A stretch of 64,000 bases of DNA, taken from contig NZ_CANNES010000003.1 of NCBI RefSeq assembly GCF_947503705.1, positions 62,001 to 126,000 of the forward strand. Reading direction: 5' to 3'. Shown in pieces: positions 52,087 to 62,268 of the stretch. Numbering within the stretch: position 1 is the first letter of the stretch; each line of letters begins with the position of its first letter. The notes beneath the pieces are model-generated. The model was not told where the DNA came from. It was given only the letters and a program-made list of their open reading frames with translations, and did no database searches. A program made the position numbers and the translations under genes. This DNA is from an uncultured Tateyamaria sp. GTDB lineage: Bacteria > Pseudomonadota > Alphaproteobacteria > Rhodobacterales > Rhodobacteraceae.

Positions 52087-53022
52087 ATGAGACTTATTCT
52101 TCACATTGGCGCACATCGGACCGGCACCACCAGTTTTCAAAGCTATATGCGGCGTCACAGTGCCGAATTGTCGGATGCAGGCATTGGGTTCTGGGGGCCC
52201 GTACGTACCCGCAAGGGGCTTTTCTCCGGCATTCAGCCGACGCCGGGCCTGGGGCTTGACGCAGCACGCCGGGCGCGCGGGCGGATTTTGTTGCAGCTGG
52301 ACAAAGCCTCCAAGCGTGGGGTGCAGACCCTTGTGATCAGTGACGAAAACATGATGGGATCGTGTCGCCGCAACCTGCGAACGGGCCGTCTTTATCCCGA
52401 TGTGGGAGAGCGGATTGCCCGCTATGTCGCGGCCTTTGACAACCGTATAGACACGGTTGCGCTGTCTGTGCGCGCCCTTGATCACTTCTGGACATCCGCT
52501 GCAGCCTACGGGGTGCATCGCGGCCATGATGTGCCTGATGCGGCCCAGTTCGAGCAGATTGCCAGCGACACACGCAGTTGGCGCGACGTGGTTGCGGACG
52601 TGTCCTGCGCCGCCCCAAAGGCCGCAATAAAAGTCTTGCCGTTTGAGCGGTTTACAGATCGTGCGGATCGGTTCCTTTCCGCAGCCGCAGACTGCCCGGC
52701 GCCGCGCGATGACGACCCAAGATGGCTCAACCGCTGTGCCGACGCGCGCGCCTTGCGCCTGTGTCTGTCCGAACGCGGCTCGGACCCTGATGCTGTCGCA
52801 CAGGACGAGGGGCGCTGGAGCCCGTTTAACATAGGACAACGCGCCGCCCTGCGCGAAACATACGCTGATGACATGCATTGGCTGATTGCCGGGGCCAATG
52901 GCCTGGCCACACTGAAAGAAGATGCGGACCGCACACGCGCAGGGCACACCCTGCCACCCGGTTCAGAGAACAGAGGACATCCAAATGACATCGAAAAAAG
53001 ACGCCTGGCGCAGCCTGGCTGA
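52087..53022 (+). CDS. sulfotransferase-like protein of unknown function
   Basis: A 311-residue soluble protein. The N-terminus [19 protein letters not shown] resembles the P-loop-like 5'-phosphosulfate binding site of sulfotransferases, and [19 protein letters not shown] the following strand; the rest is divergent. The activity is not proven. Its end overlaps the start of scpA by 38 bases. The promoter is likely in 51921-52086, between it and the divergent gene. Confidence 0.65.
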   Translation: MRLILHIGAHRTGTTSFQSYMRRHSAELSDAGIGFWGPVRTRKGLFSGIQPTPGLGLDAARRARGRILLQLDKASKRGVQTLVISDENMMGSCRRNLRTGRLYPDVGERIARYVAAFDNRIDTVALSVRALDHFWTSAAAYGVHRGHDVPDAAQFEQIASDTRSWRDVVADVSCAAPKAAIKVLPFERFTDRADRFLSAAADCPAPRDDDPRWLNRCADARALRLCLSERGSDPDAVAQDEGRWSPFNIGQRAALRETYADDMHWLIAGANGLATLKEDADRTRAGHTLPPGSENRGHPNDIEKRRLAQPG

Positions 53023-55114
53023 AGGCGAATTGCGTGGCCGTCCGCTGGACGACCTGACCTGGAAGACCCTCGAAGGGATCGAGGTTCAGCCGCTCTATAC
53101 CGAGGATGATCTGGCGGAGGTCGATCACCTTGGCACCATCCCGGGTGAGGGGCCATTCACCCGAGGCGTCAAGGCCACGATGTACGCCGGTCGTCCTTGG
53201 ACGATCCGCCAATATGCGGGCTTTTCCACGGCCGAGGAATCTAACGCCTTCTACCGCCGCGGTCTCGCTGCGGGTCAGCAAGGTGTATCGGTTGCCTTCG
53301 ATCTGGCGACGCACCGCGGCTATGACAGTGATCACGAACGGGTTCTGGGCGATGTGGGCAAGGCCGGTGTGGCCATCGACAGCGTTGAAGACATGAAGAT
53401 CCTGTTTGACGGCATCCCGCTGGACAAGGTGTCGGTCTCCATGACCATGAACGGGGCGGTGATCCCGATCCTGGCCAGTTTCATCGTCGCGGGAGAAGAA
53501 CAGGGCGTGGACCGTGCGGCGCTTTCGGGCACCATTCAGAACGACATTCTGAAGGAATTCATGGTCCGCAACACGTACATCTATCCGCCCGAGCCCTCGA
53601 TGCGGATCGTGGCGGACATCATCCAATACACATCCTCGGACATGCCCAAATTCAACTCGATCTCGATCTCGGGCTATCACATGCAAGAGGCCGGCGCGAA
53701 CCTGGTGCAAGAGCTGGCCTTTACCCTTGCGGACGGGCGCGAATATGTGCGCACCGCCATCGCCAACGGCATGGATGTTGATAAATTTGCAGGTCGCCTG
53801 TCGTTCTTTTTCGCTATCGGCATGAACTTTTTCATGGAGGCGGCCAAGCTGCGCGCTGCTCGTCTACTCTGGCATCGTATCATGTCTGAGTTTGAACCCA
53901 AGAACCCCAAATCCTCGATGCTGCGCACCCATTGCCAGACCTCTGGGGTCAGCCTGGCCGAACAGGACCCTTACAATAACGTGGTCCGCACTGCCTATGA
54001 GGCCATGTCGGCGGTGCTGGGCGGCACGCAAAGCCTGCACACCAATTCGCTGGACGAGGCCATCGGCCTGCCGACAGATCATTCGGCGCGCATCGCGCGC
54101 AACACGCAGCTGATTTTGCAGGAAGAAACCGGGGTGACCAACGTTGTCGATCCGCTGGCGGGCAGCTATTACGTCGAAAAACTGACCCATGATCTGGCCG
54201 AAGCCGCCTGGGAGTTGATCGAAGAAGTCGAGGCGATGGGTGGCATGACCAAGGCGGTGGCCTCCGGCATGCCCAAACTGCGGATCGAAGAGGCGGCAGC
54301 GACCCGTCAGGCGATGATCGACAAGGGTGACGAGGTTATCGTGGGCGTCAACAAATACCGCCGCGACAAGGAAGACCCGATTGATATCCTCGATATCGAC
54401 AACGCCGCCGTTCGCGCCAGCCAGATCGAGCGTCTGACGCGCATCCGCGCTGAACGTGATGAAACAGCCTGCACCGCAGCCCTTGAGGCGCTGACAGCAG
54501 GGGCGGCCACAAACGGAAACCTTTTGGAACTGGCGGTCGAGGCCGCGCGCGCACGTGCCACGGTGGGAGAGATCAGCATGGCCATGGAAAAAGTGTTCGG
54601 GCGTCACCGGGCCGAGGTTAAAACCCTCGCTGGTGTCTATGGCGCGGCTTACGAGGGCGACGCAGGCTTTGCCGCGATCCAGAAATCGGTGGAAGACTTC
54701 GCCGAGGCCGAGGGCCGTCGCCCCCGTATGCTGGTGGTCAAGATGGGCCAGGATGGTCATGACCGGGGCGCCAAGGTCATCGCGACGGCCTTTGCCGATA
54801 TTGGCTTTGACGTGGATGTGGGGCCCTTGTTCCAGACGCCGGCCGAGGCGGCGCAGGACGCGGTGGACAACGATGTCCATGTCATCGGCATCTCCAGCCA
54901 GGCGGCGGGTCACAAGACGTTGGCCCCGCAACTGGTTCAGGCTCTCAAGGACGCAGGGGCAGAGGATATTATCGTGATCTGCGGCGGCGTGATCCCGCAG
55001 CAGGATTACCAATTCCTTTACGATGCAGGGGTCAAGGCGATCTTTGGTCCGGGCACGAATATCCCCGATGCAGCGCAGGATATTCTGACGATCATCCGTG
55101 AGACGCGCAGCTAG
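52985..55114 (+). CDS. scpA: methylmalonyl-CoA mutase
   Basis: A 709-residue adenosylcobalamin enzyme that converts (R)-methylmalonyl-CoA to succinyl-CoA, the last step in propionyl-CoA assimilation. The (beta/alpha)8 domain (about 40-420) has [20 protein letters not shown] and [19 protein letters not shown]. The B12 domain (about 575-709) has [17 protein letters not shown] with His592 as the cobalt ligand, and [13 protein letters not shown] single-chain form, as usual in this order. GAGGA at 52973-52977 is the ribosome site. A methylmalonyl-CoA epimerase is not in the window. Confidence 0.96.
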   Translation: MTSKKDAWRSLAEGELRGRPLDDLTWKTLEGIEVQPLYTEDDLAEVDHLGTIPGEGPFTRGVKATMYAGRPWTIRQYAGFSTAEESNAFYRRGLAAGQQGVSVAFDLATHRGYDSDHERVLGDVGKAGVAIDSVEDMKILFDGIPLDKVSVSMTMNGAVIPILASFIVAGEEQGVDRAALSGTIQNDILKEFMVRNTYIYPPEPSMRIVADIIQYTSSDMPKFNSISISGYHMQEAGANLVQELAFTLADGREYVRTAIANGMDVDKFAGRLSFFFAIGMNFFMEAAKLRAARLLWHRIMSEFEPKNPKSSMLRTHCQTSGVSLAEQDPYNNVVRTAYEAMSAVLGGTQSLHTNSLDEAIGLPTDHSARIARNTQLILQEETGVTNVVDPLAGSYYVEKLTHDLAEAAWELIEEVEAMGGMTKAVASGMPKLRIEEAAATRQAMIDKGDEVIVGVNKYRRDKEDPIDILDIDNAAVRASQIERLTRIRAERDETACTAALEALTAGAATNGNLLELAVEAARARATVGEISMAMEKVFGRHRAEVKTLAGVYGAAYEGDAGFAAIQKSVEDFAEAEGRRPRMLVVKMGQDGHDRGAKVIATAFADIGFDVDVGPLFQTPAEAAQDAVDNDVHVIGISSQAAGHKTLAPQLVQALKDAGAEDIIVICGGVIPQQDYQFLYDAGVKAIFGPGTNIPDAAQDILTIIRETRS

Positions 55115-55192
55115 GGTTGCAATCGTTGTAAAATCGGCCCCAATGTGGGCGTCCTTTCAGGGACGTCCTCAAGCAATGGGTGGGCCAAGGAT

Positions 55193-55801
55193 ATGATATT
55201 CGACCATTTGGTTGTCGGCGCGCAAAGCTTGGCTGAGGCACAAGCCCATGTGGAGGCGGCACTGGGCATCGCGATGCAGCCCGGCGGCGAACATGCGGTG
55301 TTTCAGACCCACAACGCTTTGATGGGGCTTGAGGATGGGCTTTACCTTGAGGTGATTGCGCCCAACCCTGCCGTCGATCCACCCACACGCCCGCGTTGGT
55401 ATGCCCTGGACAGGTTCGCGGGCCCTGCACGCCTGTCGAACTGGGCTTGCGCTGTTGACGATATGGACGCGGCCTTGCCACAGATGCCGGATGGTGCGGG
55501 TGCACCAGTCGCCGTGCGGCGCGGGGACTTGTCCTGGCGCATGGCCGTGTCGCAGACAGGCACCACCCCTTTTGACAACCTTTGGCCAGCCTTGATCGAA
55601 TGGCCCCCGGGCGTACATCCTGCGGGCAAGCTTATGCCCACCGGCATCCGGCTGCGCCGGTTCACCCTCGTGCATCCGCAAGGCCAGACTTTGCGCGAGA
55701 AACTGTTTGGCCAAATTGCGGATGACCGTGTCGCTGTCGAAGTTGGCCCCGTCGCAATGCACGCCGCGTTCGCGACACCCCACGGGGACCGCAGCCTGTG
55801 A
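55193..55801 (+). CDS. VOC-family (glyoxalase-like) protein
   Basis: A 202-residue protein of the Glyoxalase_3-like type: MIFDHLVVGAQSLAEAQAHV opens it, GGEHAVFQTHNALMGLEDGL and LYLEVIAPNP follow. It is not a methylmalonyl-CoA epimerase by size or motif, despite lying next to scpA. ATG 55193 has AAGG five bases upstream. It overlaps the next gene by four bases (GTGA). Confidence 0.78.
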   Translation: MIFDHLVVGAQSLAEAQAHVEAALGIAMQPGGEHAVFQTHNALMGLEDGLYLEVIAPNPAVDPPTRPRWYALDRFAGPARLSNWACAVDDMDAALPQMPDGAGAPVAVRRGDLSWRMAVSQTGTTPFDNLWPALIEWPPGVHPAGKLMPTGIRLRRFTLVHPQGQTLREKLFGQIADDRVAVEVGPVAMHAAFATPHGDRSL

Positions 55802-56289
55802 TCCGGCCCGCGACCTCCGTTGATGCTGCTTGGATCACAGATCTGTGGAACGCGGTCATCGACGGCTCCCTAATCACCTTCACCACGGTTCCGAAAACGC
55901 AGGCAGGTATCGCGGAATTGATCACCACCCGCCCGGTTTTTGTGTTGAGCGATCAGGGCGGGTTCGCCACATACGGTCCATTCCGGGACGGCCCCGGCTA
56001 TAGTGCAACGGTCGAGCATACGGTGATGCTGGCCCCTCACGCGCAAGGACAAGGTCAGGGCCGGGCTTTGATGACCTACTTGATGGATCACGGGCGCGAG
56101 GCTGGCAAACATATCATGGTCGCCGGGATCAGCGGTGCCAATCCCGGCGCTGTCGCCTTTCACGAGCGGCTCGGATTTCAGCAGGTCGGGCACATGCCCG
56201 AGGTCGGGCGCAAGGCACAGCAATGGCTCGACCTGATCATGATGCAAAAACATCTCAATCCGCCTGACAGCGCCGCGCACACACGGTAG
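55798..56289 (+). CDS. GNAT-family acetyltransferase (phosphinothricin/methionine-sulfone type)
   Basis: A 163-residue enzyme. IRPATSVDAAWITDLWNAVI at the start, VEHTVMLAPHAQGQGQGRAL with the acetyl-CoA loop, and ISGANPGAVAFHERLGFQQV near the end are typical of the PAT branch, which acetylates phosphinothricin, methionine sulfoximine or similar molecules. Start GTG 55798 overlaps the previous stop (GTGA). Confidence 0.85.
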   Translation: MIRPATSVDAAWITDLWNAVIDGSLITFTTVPKTQAGIAELITTRPVFVLSDQGGFATYGPFRDGPGYSATVEHTVMLAPHAQGQGQGRALMTYLMDHGREAGKHIMVAGISGANPGAVAFHERLGFQQVGHMPEVGRKAQQWLDLIMMQKHLNPPDSAAHTR

Positions 56290-56298
56290 GGTGCGCGC

Positions 56299-56979
56299 AT
56301 GTCACTTTGGTCTCGCATATCCGACGCGCTGTCTGCTCTCTCTGCCGGAGAGGGGCTGACAGCCGTTTTCGACAAGCTGCGCGCGCCGCCCGAACGCAGC
56401 GTGGCCTTTGCCATCGCGGTGATCGCTCTGGGGGCGAAAATGGCCAAGGCCGACGGGCAAGTGACCCGCGACGAGGTCACCGCCTTTCGCGAAGTGTTCC
56501 ATATCGCGGCCAAGGATGAGGCGGGCGCTGCGCGTGTTTTTGATTTGGCAAGGACAGATGTGGCGGGTTTTGAGGAATATGCCACGCGCATCCATGCGAT
56601 GTTTTCGGGCGAACGTGAAACGCTTACCGACCTTCTCGAGGGGCTGTTTCACATCGCGATGGCTGACGGGTTCTATCATCCGAACGAGGATGCATTTCTG
56701 GAACGGGTTGCGGCGATTTTCACGGTGCCCGACCGCGAATTCAAGGCGCTCAGGGCGCGTTTTGTGCCCGATGCAGTGCCTGATCCCTATTCGGTGCTGG
56801 GTGTGGCCCCGGACCAACCGGTTGAGGAGATCCGCTTGGCCTGGCGCAAACTGGTGCGCGAAAACCACCCCGATGCGATGATGGCGCGTGGCGTGCCTGA
56901 AGAGGCGGTGCGCCTCGCCGAAAAGCGCATGATCGACATAAACCGCGCGTGGGAAGACATCCAGAGCAGTGCCCGCTGA
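56299..56979 (+). CDS. DjlA-like co-chaperone (TerB + J domain)
   Basis: A 226-residue protein. Residues about 30-150 form a TerB-like helical domain (AFAIAVIALGAKMAKADGQVT). Residues about 158-224 are a J domain, DPYSVLGVAPDQPVEEIRLAWRKL, with the HPD motif in RENHPDAMMARG. Members stimulate DnaK. The membrane anchor of E. coli DjlA is not seen. The stop overlaps the next ATG (TGATG). Confidence 0.88.
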   Translation: MSLWSRISDALSALSAGEGLTAVFDKLRAPPERSVAFAIAVIALGAKMAKADGQVTRDEVTAFREVFHIAAKDEAGAARVFDLARTDVAGFEEYATRIHAMFSGERETLTDLLEGLFHIAMADGFYHPNEDAFLERVAAIFTVPDREFKALRARFVPDAVPDPYSVLGVAPDQPVEEIRLAWRKLVRENHPDAMMARGVPEEAVRLAEKRMIDINRAWEDIQSSAR

Positions 56980-57983
56980 TGCGGTTGGCCACTTATAACA
57001 TCGAATGGATGAACAGCCTTTTTGACGATGCGGGCACACTGCTTGACGACGACGGGTGGTCAGGGCGCCATGGTGTGACGCGCGCGGCTCAAATCGGCGC
57101 TTTGCGCACGGTTTTCAGCGAACTGGACGCCGACGCGATCATGATCGTCGAGGCCCCCGACAGCAGCAAATCCCGCGACACGGTCCGCGCCCTTGAAGCG
57201 TTCGCGGGTTTTGCGGGCCTGCGTGCGCGCAAGGCAGTCATGGGGTTCGCAAATGATACGCAGCAAGAGATCGCATTGCTTTACGATCCCGACACCCTGA
57301 CGGTCATTCACGATCCCCAGGTGGGCCCGAACGCGCCGCGTTTTGACGGCAGCTTTGCCATCGATCTGGATATTGATGCCCACGAGGACACCGTCGTCTT
57401 TTCCAAGCCGCCCCTCGAACTCACCGTTGAAACCGCCAGCGGATTTGCCTTTCACATGATTGGGGCGCATCTGAAATCCAAAGCGCCACACGGGGCCAAG
57501 ACCCGTGATGAGGTCATGCGGATTTCCATCGCCAATCGGCGCAAACAATTGGCTCAAGCGATTTGGTTGCGCGCGCGCGTGGCCGCCCATCTGGAAGAGG
57601 CAACGCCACTGATGGTTCTCGGTGACCTCAATGATGGCCCCGGCCTGGACGAATACGAACACCTCTTTGGGCGCTCCTCCGTCGAGATCATTCTGGGCAC
57701 CGATGGCGCACCGCCGCTTTTTGATCCGCATGCCGCCCGCGCGCTGCAGCGCAAGCTGGGGGCCGTTCCGACGACGGCACGATTCTGGATCAGGCCGGAA
57801 AAGCGGTTTTTGCAAGCCTTGCTGGACTACATAATGGTGTCGCCGGATCTGGCCGCCCGCGCGCCTGCCTGGCGCATCTGGCACCCGCTGGATGATCCGG
57901 GCTGCTGGGCCAAACCTGCGCTGCGCGATGCGCTGGTTTTGGCCTCTGACCATTTCCCGGTAAGCTTGGACATCGACCTGTGA
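56979..57983 (+). CDS. endonuclease/exonuclease/phosphatase-family protein
   Basis: A 334-residue EEP-fold hydrolase. MRLATYNIEWMNSLFDDAG gives the first catalytic Asn, MIVEAPDSSKSRD the Glu, HMIGAHLKSKA the central His, VLGDLNDGPGLDEYEHLFG the Asp and Asn, and ASDHFPVSLDIDL the final Asp-His. No signal peptide. It could act on nucleic acid or phospholipid. It is coupled to the DjlA-like gene upstream by TGATG. Confidence 0.85.
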   Translation: MRLATYNIEWMNSLFDDAGTLLDDDGWSGRHGVTRAAQIGALRTVFSELDADAIMIVEAPDSSKSRDTVRALEAFAGFAGLRARKAVMGFANDTQQEIALLYDPDTLTVIHDPQVGPNAPRFDGSFAIDLDIDAHEDTVVFSKPPLELTVETASGFAFHMIGAHLKSKAPHGAKTRDEVMRISIANRRKQLAQAIWLRARVAAHLEEATPLMVLGDLNDGPGLDEYEHLFGRSSVEIILGTDGAPPLFDPHAARALQRKLGAVPTTARFWIRPEKRFLQALLDYIMVSPDLAARAPAWRIWHPLDDPGCWAKPALRDALVLASDHFPVSLDIDL

Positions 57984-57991
57984 GGCTCCAT

Positions 57992-58366
57992 ATGACAACC
58001 ATGAAACGCATCATTTTGATTGTATCGCTTGGGTTGGCGACGCCCGCCATGGCGCAGGACGAGGGCGACGGCCTGTCCCTGATGGAACGCGGCGCGCAAT
58101 TGCTCATGGAGGGGCTATTGCAAGAGATGGAGCCGACGCTGGACAACCTGCAAGATCTGGCAGAGGATTTTGGCGCTTCATTTGAGGCGTTTACGGCGCA
58201 GATGGGTCCGGCGCTGCGCGATCTTATGGCCGAGGTCGAGGACTGGAGCGTTTATCACCCGCCCGAGATGCTGGAGAACGGCGACATTGTCATCCGTCGC
58301 AAACCGCGCGAGAACGACACAGCGCCCGAGGCCGAAGCAGAGCCCGAAGAGCCAATCGACATCTGA
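57992..58366 (+). CDS. small secreted protein, acidic
   Basis: A 124-residue protein with a signal peptide to about residue 22 (KRIILIVSLGLATPAMAQ) and an acidic mature part with helical MERGAQLLMEGLLQEMEPTL and LRDLMAEVEDWSVYHPPEML, ending in a Glu-rich tail. It resembles a family found widely in Rhodobacterales, sometimes misnamed AAA ATPase. Function unknown. It is converged upon by ppx, five bases apart. Confidence 0.72.
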   Translation: MTTMKRIILIVSLGLATPAMAQDEGDGLSLMERGAQLLMEGLLQEMEPTLDNLQDLAEDFGASFEAFTAQMGPALRDLMAEVEDWSVYHPPEMLENGDIVIRRKPRENDTAPEAEAEPEEPIDI

Positions 58367-58370
58367 TCCG

Positions 58371-59921
58371 CTAGTCGCGACGCGTCTTGACCTTGATCTC
58401 AGCCTCCAAAGAGGCGGCCAGTGAATTCAGGCGGGCTTGTGCGACTTCGCCAAACAGGGGCATGGCATCAGGTGACAAGCGCAGTTCAAGCTGTTTCTTT
58501 TTCGGAAACCAGCGGAAATCGCCCCGATCCGCATCTTTTTCCATCCACAGCATCGCCCCAAACCGCATGGCTTTTCCAACGATCAGCGCGTCATGCTGGG
58601 CCTTTTCGTCGATCAGGTCATAGAGGCCCTCGAAATGGGTGCCCTCGCGCTTGTTGGAATAGCGGTGCAACAGGGCCAGACCCAAAAAGATGCGTTCGGA
58701 ATGCTTTAGCCCGCCCAGATTTGCACGGGTTGCGTTGTCGAAACAGACCTCGGCCCTGTAATCGGGATGGGCGCGCCAACTGACATCGTGCAAGAGGCAA
58801 GCAGCTTTGATCATCCGCTTGCGGCTGAACGGGGCAGAGCGGAAAAGAGGCTCGATGAAAGTGTAGAGCAGTTTGCCAAAGCCGGGCATGCGGGCGTCTT
58901 TGGCCTCGGCAAATCGGCACGCTTCGATCAGTGGGTCGCGGTCGCGCAGCCGCTGGGGCATCTGCTCGTAAAGCATACCCTCGCGGATACCATAGCTGGA
59001 CACGGCGATGTCTTGTGGGCGGAAGGTCTTGACCAGCCGCCAGAGCACTTCAGTCGCCAGGGGGACCAGTGCCATCCGGGCCGAAGAGATGCCGCAATCG
59101 GCGCGCAGGGCCTCGTGATCGGGGTGATCCGCGATGAACTTGGCCGTGCGCGAGACGGCGCGCGGCGTCATGCGGTATTCGTGCAGCACATGCAGCGGAT
59201 AGCCACGTCGAAACATGTCGACCCGCGCAATGGCGCGCCACGACCCGCCTACCAGAAATAGCCGATCGCGCTGGGTCCCCATGGCCGCGTGCAGGTTTTC
59301 GACGGTTGTTTTGATATGCGCGCGGCGCCCCTTTTTGCCGCCCTTGACCGTTTGAAGTTTCAGCGGGCCAAGGTCAGAGGTTTCGCGGCGGCCAACATGG
59401 CCGCCTGAGATTGCGGCAAGTTCCATTGACGAACCGCCGATATCACAGACCAGCCCGTAAGATCCGGGCCAGCCCAGGAGTACCCCCTGGGCCGACAATC
59501 GCGCCTCTTCGCGCCCGTCGATTGTGCGCACGAAGAGACCGGTTTCGCGGGCCACATCGGCGCAGAAATCGGGCCCGTCGATGGCATCGCGCACCGCCGC
59601 CGTGGCCACGACAGACAGGCCCGACAGCCCCATGCCTTCCGCCAGTCGTTGAAAGCGGCGCAGGGCGTTGAGGGCCCGCACGCGGCCTTCTGGGTTGAGG
59701 TGGCCGGTGTCAGAGAGGCCCGCGCCCAAGGCGCACATGATCTTTTCGTTGTAGAAATAAGCGGGCGAGCGGGCGGCCCCATCAAAGACGACCAATCGGA
59801 CCGAGTTTGATCCAACATCGACCACCCCGACCCGTGCCAGCGCCCGTGCGGATGGGTCTTCGAACAAGGGGCGCCCGAACAGACCGCCATCCGTGCCTTT
59901 CGGCTCGACCACTACGTTCAT
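58371..59921 (-). CDS. ppx: exopolyphosphatase/guanosine pentaphosphate phosphohydrolase
   Basis: A 516-residue Ppx/GppA-family enzyme that removes phosphate from the ends of polyphosphate. The actin-like ATPase-type fold shows VGVVDVGSNSVRLVVFDGA at the start, TAAVRDAIDG and LVCDIGGSSMELAAI for the phosphate loop, and FLVGGSWRAIARVDM; the C-terminal HD-like region has ACLLHDVSWRAHPDYR. The start at 59921 (MNVVVEPKG) follows a G-rich ribosome site. It is 138 bases downstream of ppk, same strand, so the two oppose each other's reactions from one operon. Confidence 0.92.
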   Translation of the reverse strand: MNVVVEPKGTDGGLFGRPLFEDPSARALARVGVVDVGSNSVRLVVFDGAARSPAYFYNEKIMCALGAGLSDTGHLNPEGRVRALNALRRFQRLAEGMGLSGLSVVATAAVRDAIDGPDFCADVARETGLFVRTIDGREEARLSAQGVLLGWPGSYGLVCDIGGSSMELAAISGGHVGRRETSDLGPLKLQTVKGGKKGRRAHIKTTVENLHAAMGTQRDRLFLVGGSWRAIARVDMFRRGYPLHVLHEYRMTPRAVSRTAKFIADHPDHEALRADCGISSARMALVPLATEVLWRLVKTFRPQDIAVSSYGIREGMLYEQMPQRLRDRDPLIEACRFAEAKDARMPGFGKLLYTFIEPLFRSAPFSRKRMIKAACLLHDVSWRAHPDYRAEVCFDNATRANLGGLKHSERIFLGLALLHRYSNKREGTHFEGLYDLIDEKAQHDALIVGKAMRFGAMLWMEKDADRGDFRWFPKKKQLELRLSPDAMPLFGEVAQARLNSLAASLEAEIKVKTRRD

Positions 59922-60016
59922 GAACCCCCCGTGGCGCATGTGTTTTGTCCAGTGATGGACCAAGGGTTGCCGTGGGTCAATGCGCGGATTGGCCCGGCGG
60001 GTGGCTCTGTTTCTCG

Positions 60017-60054
60017 CCTGCGGCTCGAAAAGCGCCCACCCACCGACCCATGGG
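60017..60054. repeat. ACCCACCG-type intergenic motif, copy 2
   Basis: CTGCGG, then GCGCCCACCCACCG, one variable base and CCCATGGG; matches 23151-23189 at about 30 positions. It lies in the 138-base gap between ppk and ppx, just after the ppk stop on the minus strand. Confidence 0.45.
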
Positions 60055-60059
60055 TGCCC

Positions 60060-62228
60060 TTAATCCTCGGTATGTGTGAGTTGCGGAACGTCCGAAGCGC
60101 CCGCTGATCCACGTCCCGAGAGGGATGGGTTTTCCATGAAGAACCGATGGCAGTTAAAGGCAAATTCGCCCTCGCGCACATCCGGTCGGGTGAACTGGCC
60201 ATCCGGCCCCATGACCCAGCTTTGCGCCACATCAGCGAGGTTGGCGGCCATCACCTGGCTCACGATCTGGGCCTTGACCGTGGCGTTCTCAATCTCGATC
60301 AGCGTCTCGACCCGCCGGTTCAGGTTGCGCCCCATCCAGTCAGCGGACGAAATGAACACGCGCGCCTTTTTCGAGTTGAGCCCAAAGCCGTTGCCAAAGC
60401 ACACAATTCGGGAATGTTCCAGAAACCGGCCCACGATGGATTTGACCCGGATGTTTTCCGACAGCCCAACGATCCCCGGCCTGAGCCCGCAAATGCCCCG
60501 CACCACCAGACTGATCTGCACGCCTGCCTGGCTTGCGGCATAAAGCGCGTCGATGACCTCGCTGTCGATGATCGAGTTCATCTTGGCCCAGATTTCGGCA
60601 GGTTTGCCCGCGCGGGCATGTTCGGCTTCAGCCGCGATCATGTCCAACAGCCGCGGCTTTAGTGTCGTGGGCGAAATGGCCAGATTGTCGAGGCCCTCTG
60701 GCGGAGCATAGCCAGACAGGTAGTTGAACACTTTGGTGGCGTCGCGACCCAGCTTTGCGTCGCAGGTAAAGAGAGAAAGGTCAGTGTAAATCCGGGCGGT
60801 GATGGGATGGTAGTTGCCGGTGCCGTAATGAGTATAGGTCACCAGTTCCTTGCCCTCGCGGCGCACCACGGTGCTGATCTTGGCGTGGGTTTTCAGGTCA
60901 AGAAAGCCATACACCACATGGGCGCCGGCACGCTCAAGTCGCCGCGATTGCCGAATGTTGGCCGCCTCGTCAAACCGGGCTTTCAGTTCTACCAGGGCCG
61001 TGACGGATTTGCCGTCCTCGGCGGCCTCGCACAGCGCCTCGACAATCGGGGATTTTTTCGACGTGCGGTACAGTGTCTGTTTGATCGCAACCACGTTGGG
61101 ATCAATGGCCGCCTGATGCAGGAAGCGCACCACCATATCGAAGGTCTCGTAAGGGTGATGCAGCAGCATGTCCTTCTGGCGGATGGCCGCGAACATGTCG
61201 CCTTCAAAGTCGCTGACCCGTTCCGGCACGCGGGGCGTGAAGCTGGGCCAGAGCAGATCGGATCGGGCGTCAGTTACAAGCTCGCTCAGGTCGGACATGC
61301 CGATCATGCCATCCAGTTCGATCACCTCGGCGTCGCTGACGCCAAGTTCGTCCATGATCACGGCCATCAGCTTGGGCGGTGCGCCCGCCGAATGGGTCAG
61401 GCGCACAACCTCGCCGCGGCGACGACGTTTCAAGGCCACCTCGAATTCGCGCACCAGGTCTTCGGCCTCGTCCTCGACCTCCAGGTCGCTGTCGCGCAGC
61501 ACGCGAAACTCGAAATGCGCCTTCAGTTTGTAGCCGGGAAATAGCATGGGCAGCTTGAGCAGCAGCAACTCTTCGAGTGGTAAATACCGGATCGCATCGC
61601 CGGGCAGCGACACAAAACGGTCGATCTGGGCGGGAATGGGCAGCAGCGCCTGCAAGGTGCGCTTGTCCGATTTCCGCTCCATCTGGAGGGCGAGGGCATA
61701 GCCGGTGTTGGGAATGAAGGGAAACGGGTGTGCGGGGTCAATCGCCAGCGGCGACAGGACCGGAAAAACCCGCGACAGGAACACGTCATCGAGATGTTTG
61801 ACCTCGGTGTCTGTCAGGTCATCCCGGCGCAGGATCGAGATGCCTGTGCTTTCCATTTCGGCCTGCAGTGCGGTCAGCGTTTCCTGCTGGGTTTTCATCA
61901 GGTTGCGGGCGTCTTCGTTAATCAACACCAATTGCTCGGCAGGGCTGAGCCCGTCAGCGGCGGGGGTGGTGTTGCCCGCATGGGCCAATTCGCGCAGGCC
62001 CGCTACGCGCACGGTGTAAAACTCGTCCAGGTTTGTGGCCGAGATCGACAGGAACCGCAGCCGTTCAAGCAGAGGCACACGAGGGTTTGCAGCCTCTTCC
62101 AGAACGCGCCAGTTAAAGCCCAGCCAGCTCAGCTCGCGGTTAAAGAACCGCCCGGGCCCGGTCGGGTCCAGATCAGGCAGGTCTACGGGTGCGGGAAACG
62201 GGGCTTGCAGGAAATCGGCGTTTGTCAT
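60060..62228 (-). CDS. ppk: polyphosphate kinase 1
   Basis: A 722-residue kinase that builds polyphosphate from ATP. The N-terminal helical domain starts with RFFNRELSWLGFNWRVLEEA; the PLD-like catalytic half has VYGFLDLKTHAKISTVVRRE with the phosphohistidine in KTHAK, and VTYTHYGTGNYHPITARIYT. Also NEFYTVRVAGLREL-like TNLDEFYTVRVAGLRELA. Full length for PPK1. It lies 40 bases after hdaA. Confidence 0.96.
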   Translation of the reverse strand: MTNADFLQAPFPAPVDLPDLDPTGPGRFFNRELSWLGFNWRVLEEAANPRVPLLERLRFLSISATNLDEFYTVRVAGLRELAHAGNTTPAADGLSPAEQLVLINEDARNLMKTQQETLTALQAEMESTGISILRRDDLTDTEVKHLDDVFLSRVFPVLSPLAIDPAHPFPFIPNTGYALALQMERKSDKRTLQALLPIPAQIDRFVSLPGDAIRYLPLEELLLLKLPMLFPGYKLKAHFEFRVLRDSDLEVEDEAEDLVREFEVALKRRRRGEVVRLTHSAGAPPKLMAVIMDELGVSDAEVIELDGMIGMSDLSELVTDARSDLLWPSFTPRVPERVSDFEGDMFAAIRQKDMLLHHPYETFDMVVRFLHQAAIDPNVVAIKQTLYRTSKKSPIVEALCEAAEDGKSVTALVELKARFDEAANIRQSRRLERAGAHVVYGFLDLKTHAKISTVVRREGKELVTYTHYGTGNYHPITARIYTDLSLFTCDAKLGRDATKVFNYLSGYAPPEGLDNLAISPTTLKPRLLDMIAAEAEHARAGKPAEIWAKMNSIIDSEVIDALYAASQAGVQISLVVRGICGLRPGIVGLSENIRVKSIVGRFLEHSRIVCFGNGFGLNSKKARVFISSADWMGRNLNRRVETLIEIENATVKAQIVSQVMAANLADVAQSWVMGPDGQFTRPDVREGEFAFNCHRFFMENPSLSGRGSAGASDVPQLTHTED

Positions 62229-62268
62229 GAGGGCCTTATGGCGGCTGGGTGTGACGGTTGAGTGACGT

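Noticed and set aside
55193-55801. Methylmalonyl-CoA epimerase next to scpA
   Set aside because: The VOC protein here is longer and lacks the usual epimerase motifs; it looks like a Glyoxalase_3-type protein.
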